From Cyclostephanos tholiformis (lineage: Eukaryota > Bacillariophyta > Thalassiosirophyceae > Thalassiosirales > Thalassiosiraceae): DNA of 15,649 bases. Below, in pieces: positions 9,717 to 15,649 of this stretch (its first letter is position 1; each line of letters starts with the position of its first letter). A program made the position numbers and the translations under genes. Where the stretch lies: NCBI GenBank assembly GCA_036939975.1, contig JALLPB010000454.1, positions 1 to 15,649 of the forward strand, in the 5' to 3' direction. The notes under the pieces are model-generated. The model was not told where the DNA came from and searched no databases. It saw only the letters and a program-made list of their open reading frames with translations.

Positions 9717-10228
9717 ATCCCCTCCGCCTCGCGTACGCGTGCGCCACCACGAGGCTGCACGTGGCATCCCACGATTTCCTGCGCGATCCGGGGGGGGAGG
9801 CGATATACAATTACGGCAACGCGGCCTTTTTGGACAAATTCGGATACGAGTGGAACGAGTTCGTTAATTTACCGAGCAGGTACTGCGTATCGTCGGACGT
9901 CGAGGCCGACGAACGACAGAGGATATTGGACGACGTTCGGTCGAATGCCAGGATCGGGGCGGGAGAGACGACGATATCGTCATTGCGCGACGGCAACGAC
10001 GACGGCGAAGGCGCGAGTTTTCCGCCGTCGAAATACGACGGTCTGATACGGGTTAGGAAGGACGGTCGAAGGATACTCCTGCGCGGGGTGAATCTATGGA
10101 ACGTCTACGACGTCGATATTACGCGCGATGGCCCCGAGTCCTCGTCTCCTCGCGCTGGAATCGAGGGGGGAGATATCGCAGTCATTGGACAGGCCGTGTG
10201 GATTCGTCATATCGATAATTTGGATTGA
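9203..10228 (+). CDS. Solo MEKHLA-domain protein with plastid-type leader
   Basis: A single-exon ORF of 341 residues. Residues 1-24 are a signal peptide ending ITSA, followed by Phe25 (TSA/FVIE), a good ASAFAP-like motif, so import into the complex plastid is predicted. Residues 30-110 and 162-171 are low-complexity (poly-Ser, Arg run, Ala-Val repeat). A helical segment (STLDWLMKMAISYEIERG) lies at 113-130. The MEKHLA domain, a PAS-like fold, follows: RLAYACATTRLHVASHDF (175-192), IYNYGNAAFLDKFGY (201-215), EFVNLPSRYC (219-228), RVRKDGRRILLRGVNLWNVYD (283-303, shortened here in reading) and GQAVWIRH (329-336). In land plants MEKHLA sits at the end of HD-ZIP III factors; solo forms occur in bacteria and algae. 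The ligand and partner are unknown. A second in-frame ATG at 9215 (Met5) would also keep the leader. An Asp/Gly-rich insert interrupts the domain at 262-276. It shares its promoter region with the DUF4336 gene. Confidence 0.83.
9686..9715 (+). repeat. (TCG)10 encoding poly-Ser
   Basis: Ten perfect TCG codons encode Ser162-171 of the MEKHLA protein, just before the domain. The purity at DNA level suggests recent slippage rather than protein-level selection. Confidence 0.93.
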
Positions 10229-10342
10229 AACGCCAACGAGATTGGTATATGTAATGCATAGGACGGATAATGTCTCCATTAACAATGCACATAGACTCAA
10301 GTTTTGATTTCATTATTCGTTTTTCATCATACGCAACACGGA

Positions 10343-10632
10343 TCAATCCAATGGAGGTTGCACCCAGGCGACTTCTTCCCTGTAACAACCATTCTCTTCA
10401 GATACGATCCCCCCATCGCCGCAGCTTGCCGTGCACGTGTAAACGGCGATCACGCCCCAATCCACGCCCAACGATGATCCTCCCAAACCGTCGATTTCCC
10501 CTCCATTGCCGCAAAGCAACCTATTACGTGCGTTCGCTATCGACTTCTCGTGAGTTTCCCTGAAGCCCGCTGGCAGGTCCATCCCGCTCTCGATCATCGA
10601 ATGAGCCTCCATCAGGATGGCAAAATCCGATT

Positions 10633-10664
<32 letters not shown>

Positions 10665-12043
10665 TTCGATCGACCCGATGAAGATGGTACGTCGTCGGAG
10701 CCCATGGGCGTTGAAGTCGATAGGCAAGACAGCATCTGGGGCAAGATCTGAAATTCGAAGTCGCGATTCGAGCCGCAGTATTCACACGGGGGAGGAAACG
10801 GCGTTTCGTCCAAAACGCCGACGGGCGGTCGATCGTTCGACGATAACCATAGCGGTCCGTCGTCGTCGTCGCCTCCGGCATCGTCGTCGTCGTCGTCGTC
10901 GGCCACCTCCACTCTCCCCTCCTCCCTCGCGCCGACGCCGCGCGGCCAGCGATTATATCTCAAGCACTGACCCCTAACGTCGTTCTCGTCCCCCCCCACG
11001 TTCATGCGTTGGTAAAACGCGAGCGTGATGGGGTCCGTAACGCCCGTGAGGGACATGTTCCCAGTCATGGCGTTGAGGTCGATTTGCGTCAGGTCGGCAT
11101 CGGGGTCGTCTATGTCCGAGGCGGCGTCGTCCAGCATCGGGAAGAGGGCGCTACCGAATTTCGCGATGGCGGCCGACGACTGGACGTCGTCACCTCCGAG
11201 GACCGGGGCGGCATCGCCATCATAGGTTGGATGTGGCTCCTCCTCCACCACCAATTCGCTCTCGCGGTAGACGTGGATCGACCGCGACCGTCGATCACAC
11301 CGACGGTGGCCCTCGTCATCGAGGCCCCACGATCGTTGTTCCCCCAGGTGTTCCGGACAGCAGAACCACGAGTCCGGCGTCGGACATTTCCCCACCCTAC
11401 TGCGCTGACCGGACACGGCGCATAGATTCAGGGTGTCGTCGCCCGTGACATCTGACCAATATCGACTGGTGTGCCTCGTCCAGGTGACGTCGTCGTCGAG
11501 GTCGTCGCACGATGGAGGGTAGAAGTCGTTGTGCTTCGGCAGCTGACACCTGAGCACACGAACGCAGTTAGATAGGAGACGACGACGGTCCGTCGACGTC
11601 GATGCCGTTGCCTCGGAAGAATGAGAAGGGGAAGAAGAAGAAGACGATGACGACGACGCCGCTTCGCGGCAACACGTCGGACAGGCAAAGACGTAAAGCG
11701 ATCGATGATACGCGGCGTCGTTCGAGGCGTCGTCGTCCGCGGGACAGTAAAGCTGGGCAACGAAGCGCATCGCCGTTCCCCCTCTAACCTTCTCCTCCCC
11801 CACATTGCCTTCGACGAAGGCGTCGCCGCATGGACCGCGACAGCGAAGGGGCGACTCCCGGGGCAGGTCCCGCGGATTGAGCCACGATGGCACGCCGCCG
11901 ACCTTGCCGCCGTCCCAATCGGACCAGCGGGGATTGCGATGGCCGAGGATGTCGGGATCGGTGACGTTATCATCGTGGTCACTTTCGTCAGTACCGAGTA
12001 GGGGCAGGGCGAATCCCAGCTGTACCCGACCTCGCTCAGTCAT
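10343..12043 (-). CDS. PDCD2/TSR4-type protein (predicted ribosomal protein uS5 chaperone)
   Basis: A single-exon ORF of 566 residues. The N-terminal half matches the PDCD2/PDCD2L pattern: VQLGF (7-11), RWSDWDGGKVGGVPSWL (39-55), RFVAQLYCP (93-101), YHRSLYVFACPTCC (112-125) and RVLRCQLPKHNDFYPP (162-177). A Cys-rich segment at 208-232 (CAVSG..KC..WFCCPEH) is where a MYND-like zinc finger would sit, but the second Cys of the first pair is Ser211. The PDCD2 C-terminal domain follows: DPITLAFYQRM (337-347), QCLRYNRWP (359-367), PPPCEYCGSNRDFEFQILPQ (417-436), DWG..AVYTC..SC (528-541) and EEVAWVQPPLD to the end. Family members in yeast and animals bind newly made uS5 (Rps2) and help small-subunit assembly; that role is carried over here by homology. 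Asp-rich (382-395) and poly-Thr (461-470) inserts interrupt the C-terminal part. The start ATG is preceded by an overlapping four-codon uORF (ATG at 12050). It is convergent with the MEKHLA gene (114 bp apart). Confidence 0.9.
10635..10664 (-). repeat. (GAC)n/(GTC)n tract encoding poly-Thr
   Basis: About ten perfect GTC units on the plus strand are read on the minus strand as ACG codons, giving Thr461-470 of the PDCD2-type protein. The same word family gives poly-Asp and poly-Ser in other frames elsewhere in the window. Confidence 0.92.
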
Positions 12044-12395
12044 GATGCATGGGCGAGTTATTGTGGGGCGGGGGGCGTGCAGTCTGTGTGTGTGTTTGTG
12101 TGTTTGTGTGTGTTTGTGTGTGTTTGTGTGTGTTGTGCCCCTCCTGGGTGCTGCGTTTGGCCGCCGACCGTCGTCTACGATAACCCTAGAAGAAAAAGTT
12201 TTTTAGAAGAAAGAACAAGGATAACCTGATGACCGCATCAACTTTGGTCACAAGGGGGCTGCTTCAAAAGGGGGGAGTCGATATTATTATTTGCCCAAAT
12301 ATATCGTAAAATCTGCATAGCGATCATTGCCATGATTCGCTGTCAGTTTATTCTCGTCCAAACGACCCGGGAATAGGGGCCAATGAATGTGATCA
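12044..12395. promoter_or_regulatory. Divergent region between PDCD2-type and serine-rich genes
   Basis: These 352 bp should hold both promoters. The side next to the PDCD2-type gene has a G-rich tract (12065-12075) and then a TG-rich repeat (12085-12137). The middle, around 12280-12320, is AT-rich (tcgatattattatttg and atatatcg). No coding region is evident. An ATG at 12383 opens a short frame of 18 codons (to 12439) that overlaps the start of the serine-rich ORF in another frame. Confidence 0.5.
12085..12137 (+). repeat. TG-rich repeat with 10-bp period
   Basis: Three identical units of tgtttgtgtg at 12101, 12111 and 12121 are flanked by related TG repeats on both sides. The tract lies 40-95 bp upstream of the PDCD2-type start codon. 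Alternating TG tracts can adopt Z-DNA or alter nucleosome placement, but no function can be read from sequence. Confidence 0.9.
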
Positions 12396-14183
12396 ATGAG
12401 GCGAAGTGCTTGGACGAAATACATCATTCTTCCAAGTAAAGATGGAATAATAATCGGCAACTCCTATTCTTCTCGACGAAGGAGCTCGATGTCGCGCTCG
12501 CAGTCACAGCATCAATTTCGTCCGCCGTGCAGGTCGACGGCGACAGTGGCAAGTTCAGGTGGGGGTGTGCCGCCACCGACAACGCGCAGAAGTCATAACT
12601 CGTGTCGTGACTCGTCTTCAAACGGCGGCATCCGCGACCCGAGGAGTAGATCATTTTCTACAATGAGAGCGGCACCAAGCAACCGATCTAGACACCACAA
12701 AGATGAATTATATCACATTAGTCCTATCCGGTCCGAATCTAGTAGGGAGCTGATCTTGATCGACGAAAGGGGTACACAGCTACCAAGAAGCCGATCAGAG
12801 TCAGATCAACGTAATCCTCTTGGTAGAAGCGACAACCGCGCACGTTCCGAGTCGTTGCAGTCACATGACGCCAATGCCGCATTCAGCTCTGTATCCACGG
12901 CGAATGTCTGCCAATCAGCAGCATCGTCTAGAAAACTCGTCGTAGATATACGAAGGTCGGATTTGGGTTATGTTTCAGTCAAGTCAAGTGAAGAATCTGC
13001 CTCCTCGGGGCGCAGAGTAACCAATGCAAGCGATGACGAAGGTTACGAACAACGCGAGACAGAGAACGGGACAACATCTCCTTCCTCCTGGTCTCTGACC
13101 ACCACCAATACACGATCGAGATCATCATCCGGGTTTAATATCCGAGATGCACTAGGTTCTTCATCGCATTTGTCGCTCAAGGGAAGTCGACGCAGTTCAA
13201 CTCAAGCAAGCGTGAGCTTTGCCGAAAACAGCGAAGGTTCATTTAAGAACATCGGCCCTTCTAGGAGCGACGATTCGCATTATCTTCGTTCCCTTGACGT
13301 CAGTGCTACGAGTCGACATTCGACCATAAGCTCTGTGTCTGACTTTGCGCTTGGCATGAGCGAAAGGAGCAGTGAGTCGAACAGCCGTCGATCAGTCAGA
13401 TTTTACTCTGACCAGGAAAGTGACCATCAGATCACCAACTCGAGTGTTGCACCAACGCATTCAACCAATATAAAAGATAACGTCCACGAACGCCCGCCTC
13501 GTGGTCCATCGTCGACAACTAGAGCCACTACCAGGGATGGATTGGAGTTGCCTTGGCAAGCTCGCACGCTTTCGCAATTCGTAGATTTTGATCCAGCGGC
13601 GAGCATCGCCACGTCCCACCAAAGCCCTGCCCCCTCTCCTCCGCATCGCCATATTCATCTGCCCGTCAAGGGTTTTTCGACCTCTTACGAGTTAGCATCC
13701 ATGCATAAAAGCATGTTGACCGAGAGCACCGAAGAAACGTACTCCATGTCAGCATTCACCACCGACAGGTCCATCTTGACCGATAACACGTCACGAGCAG
13801 TTGTGGAAGCAGGTAGCATCATGGTCGCTACTCTAAACCTTGAGAGTCTAAGTGCCGATGATGCATCGATTCTGTCGGAATCCACTGCTTTTATGGGTAA
13901 GCAACTCTCGTCAATACGCAGTGCGAAGGACGATGGAGCGATAGCTCAACCGTCGAAGAACGAGTCCGTCATCGGCATGATCGTGAAATTCTCGTCTCCC
14001 AAGCGTAGGGCTGAGCCAAAACTGAACACCGAGAAGAAATCGTCGGAAACAAAGAGAATGGATCCCAGCTCCTCGCCAGTAACGCAGATTAGCATGGCAT
14101 GCGATCAGAGTCAAGTGAGTGGAATGGGAACAGGAATGTGCAAGGGCCAAAAGTCGCACTTGCATCAATATTTCCGTCGTTAG
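12396..14183 (+). CDS. Serine-rich, probably disordered protein of unknown function
   Basis: An open frame of 595 codons with no membrane segment, signal peptide or recognised domain. It is rich in Ser, Arg, Thr and Asn, with many RS/RRxS-type segments (SRRRSSMSRSQSQ, RSRSESDQR, RTRSRSSSGF written in the protein as NTRSRSSSG, SRRSSTQ, NSRRSVRF) that look like kinase target sites. SRRSVRF near residues 331-336 fits the RVxF docking pattern of protein phosphatase 1. A repeated acidic-Ser pattern (MLTESTEET, ILTDNTS, ILSESTA) lies near 447-505. The start is uncertain: the ATG at 12396 follows an overlapping ATG at 12383 in another frame, and Met32 (12489) is an alternative. Codon use is less GC-rich than in the neighbours and lacks their trinucleotide runs. 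It may be a signalling scaffold or cytoskeleton-associated protein, which is only a guess. Confidence 0.72.
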   Translation: MRRSAWTKYIILPSKDGIIIGNSYSSRRRSSMSRSQSQHQFRPPCRSTATVASSGGGVPPPTTRRSHNSCRDSSSNGGIRDPRSRSFSTMRAAPSNRSRHHKDELYHISPIRSESSRELILIDERGTQLPRSRSESDQRNPLGRSDNRARSESLQSHDANAAFSSVSTANVCQSAASSRKLVVDIRRSDLGYVSVKSSEESASSGRRVTNASDDEGYEQRETENGTTSPSSWSLTTTNTRSRSSSGFNIRDALGSSSHLSLKGSRRSSTQASVSFAENSEGSFKNIGPSRSDDSHYLRSLDVSATSRHSTISSVSDFALGMSERSSESNSRRSVRFYSDQESDHQITNSSVAPTHSTNIKDNVHERPPRGPSSTTRATTRDGLELPWQARTLSQFVDFDPAASIATSHQSPAPSPPHRHIHLPVKGFSTSYELASMHKSMLTESTEETYSMSAFTTDRSILTDNTSRAVVEAGSIMVATLNLESLSADDASILSESTAFMGKQLSSIRSAKDDGAIAQPSKNESVIGMIVKFSSPKRRAEPKLNTEKKSSETKRMDPSSSPVTQISMACDQSQVSGMGTGMCKGQKSHLHQYFRR

Positions 14184-14352
14184 GGTTAAAGGTACGTGCA
14201 CTTCAATTAAGGGTTGGGGTTATAATCACGAATAGTAAAAATGCCAGTTGCTTCTCCGTCAAAAGTCCTGATGAAGCAGGTCTTCGGCGGACTCTTAGTT
14301 ATGGAGAGGTGGCGTCTAGTCCAAGCTCAATCGCATTGAGGGTATTTCATTA

Positions 14353-15333
14353 TCAGTATACCTCCTTCACCGGGGGTTTCCATTCCTCCACCTCGACATG
14401 TCCATCATCCCTCCCCTCCGCTCTTTTCTTGGCCTCGGCGGCGGCCATCTCCGCCTCCCTTCTCAACCGTCTCCTCTCGGTCAATTCCTCGATTGTGTAC
14501 CCGAAGAGCTCCTCCCTGTAGAATATCAGCCAATTGGCACACTGGGCGCGTCGGGTCATATTGGGGGTCAGTTCCCTATATTTATACCCCCCCCATCCCA
14601 GCGGCTTAAGGTGAGTCTTCAGGCTCTGCTTGTGCTCCATGGGTATGCTCCTGACCAAGGCCTGATTGGCCTCGAGGCACGGCCTGTCTATATCCCTGGA
14701 ATATACCCGCCTCATCCCGACGAAGTCCGGAGGCGTCGGATGACTCTCCCTCCATTTCGGGAATACGCCGGCGTTGTCCCATGTCTCGGTCTCCGAATCG
14801 AATCGATAACCAAGGCATTTCCAAACGAGAGTATTCACCTCGAGGTCGCTGCACGTCGATCGTACGATGCGTAGCATCTGCTCGTTAGACAATTCCTCGA
14901 CGGTGGGCGGACCGTCGCGCGATAGCACGAACCCCCCATCCCCCACCGGTCCCCGGACGGGATATTTCGGATCCATCGCCGGGAGGTACGGCCGGAGGAG
15001 TACCGGACCGGCGGGTCCGTCGTCGGGAGGGGGGGGGGGACGAGAATCATCGCGCTCCTCCTCCTCCTCCCCCCCGTCCCCGTCGAAGGCGTCGAGCGAT
15101 ATTGAGCGACGACGACGACGACGATGCGTGCTATCCCCCGCCGTACCGCGCGCGGCGGTGGTCCTTGACGACAATGACGACGACGACGACGACGACGACG
15201 GCATGCGGGTGGAGGGCGAGGATGACGACGACGCTAGGGACGTCGGCGACGTTGTTCGGAACGACAGGGCCATCCGCATCGACGGGTACGAAAGGGCTAG
15301 CAATGGTAGGAGGACGCGGGACGGCCGAACCAT
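14353..15333 (-). CDS. DUF1823-family protein with plastid-type leader
   Basis: The frame is open from 15498, but the ATG at 15333 is preferred because the 326-residue product then begins with a signal peptide (MVRPSRVLLPLLALSYPSM) followed by MALS/FRTT, an ASAFAP-like site. The 55 upstream codons look like untranslated sequence. Residues 30-110 are low-complexity (poly-Ser, Arg run, Glu and Pro runs). The conserved domain starts near 142: PPTVEELSNEQM (142-153), VNTLVWKCLGYRFD (166-179), VFPKWRESHPTPPDFVGMRR (190-209), VYSRDIDRP (210-218), ANQALVRSIPMEHKQSLK (222-239), HLKPLGWGGYK (241-251), TPNMTRRAQCANWL (256-269) and FYREELFGYTIEEL (271-284). This family is found in cyanobacteria and plastid-bearing eukaryotes; its function is not known to me. 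The C-terminus is a charged helix (285-308). The gene is convergent with the serine-rich gene, 169 bp apart. Confidence 0.85.
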   Translation of the reverse strand: MVRPSRVLLPLLALSYPSMRMALSFRTTSPTSLASSSSSPSTRMPSSSSSSSSLSSRTTAARGTAGDSTHRRRRRRSISLDAFDGDGGEEEEERDDSRPPPPPDDGPAGPVLLRPYLPAMDPKYPVRGPVGDGGFVLSRDGPPTVEELSNEQMLRIVRSTCSDLEVNTLVWKCLGYRFDSETETWDNAGVFPKWRESHPTPPDFVGMRRVYSRDIDRPCLEANQALVRSIPMEHKQSLKTHLKPLGWGGYKYRELTPNMTRRAQCANWLIFYREELFGYTIEELTERRRLRREAEMAAAEAKKRAEGRDDGHVEVEEWKPPVKEVY

Positions 15334-15649
15334 GACGAAAACGTCGTAATGGGTGGGGGTGGGGGGGATGGAGGGCAAAGCGCCGGTGGGCTGAGTGTGA
15401 ACGAAGTTGTGTTTTTTGTGGTTGTTTTTGGGCGTTGCGGGATGTGCAGACAATTGAGGTTGAGGGAATAGGCAGAATTTTGACCTAAGGCAAGCCATGA
15501 ATGCAGATTTAGTGCATTTGACCTCTATTTAATATTTTTGTATTATTTATGTTTTTACGTACTATGTATTTATGTTCGGGTTTTAGCCAAAATTTTTTGG
15601 CTGAACACAAATTGGATACATATTCTGGATACTTAGCCAGTCACACGCA
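15334..15649. other. Region upstream of the DUF1823 gene; G-rich tract and AT-rich edge
   Basis: A G-rich tract at 15351-15375 has at least four runs of three or more G within 25 bases and lies just upstream of the start codon on the template strand. Beyond 15500 the sequence turns AT-rich, like region 1. A short perfect hairpin (AGCCAAAA / TTTTGGCT, two-base loop) lies at 15585-15602. No coding region is evident past 15498. Confidence 0.5.

Noticed and set aside
9279..9767. A 162-codon minus-strand open frame opposite the MEKHLA gene
   Set aside because: The product is mostly Arg and Thr runs from trinucleotide repeats, and the plus strand carries a recognisable domain.
13894..13921. GTAAGC...CGCAG pair in the serine-rich gene that looks like an intron
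   Set aside because: It would be about 25 bases long, far below a workable intron, and the frame is open through it.
14178..14190. TTAGGG word near the end of the serine-rich gene
   Set aside because: It is one isolated copy overlapping the stop codon, not a telomere repeat.
14398..14874. A 158-codon plus-strand frame across the DUF1823 domain
   Set aside because: The minus strand encodes a conserved family here, so this is an antisense shadow.
15334..15498. 55-codon N-terminal extension of the DUF1823 frame
   Set aside because: It has no signal peptide and a composition like untranslated sequence. Starting at 15333 exposes a signal peptide with an ASAFAP-like motif.

Overview
This window looks like nuclear DNA from a diatom, most likely a centric, Thalassiosira-like one. 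Four signs support this. Genes are short-intron or intronless and packed in alternating convergent and divergent pairs. Two proteins, and possibly a third, begin with a signal peptide followed by an ASAFAP-like cleavage motif, as in proteins sent to complex plastids. One protein has the diatom style of membrane-anchored plant-type LRR. A decayed tyrosine-recombinase gene resembles the Crypton-like elements known from diatoms. The species assignment is inference; the sequence contains no marker gene.

Region 1 (1 to about 4650) is AT-rich and gene-poor. It opens inside a CAT microsatellite. It then holds a tandem array of about 30-bp units on the left (1653-1930), inverted copies of the same unit on the right (2476-2736), and a small minus-strand ORF between them, possibly with a second exon. 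Decayed minus-strand coding scraps follow, and then a broken Crypton-like tyrosine recombinase (about 3630-4310). I read this as a graveyard of mobile elements next to a gene cluster.

Region 2 (4720-15333) holds six protein genes: (a) a four-exon membrane LRR protein (+); (b) a DUF4336 metallo-beta-lactamase-like protein with a possible plastid leader (-); (c) a solo MEKHLA-domain protein with a plastid-type leader (+); (d) a PDCD2/TSR4-type protein, a predicted ribosomal-protein chaperone (-); (e) a serine-rich, probably disordered protein of unknown function (+); (f) a DUF1823 protein with a plastid-type leader (-). Orientations alternate strictly, giving two divergent promoter regions (8963-9202 and 12044-12395) and three convergent 3' junctions. 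Five of the six genes carry long trinucleotide runs that encode Ser, Asp, Thr or Arg homopolymers in linkers; the serine-rich gene lacks them.

The genes do not form an obvious pathway. Three of them (DUF4336, MEKHLA, DUF1823) belong to families that also occur in cyanobacteria or plant plastids. The DUF4336 and MEKHLA genes share one 240-bp divergent promoter region. No tRNA, rRNA or CRISPR array was seen.
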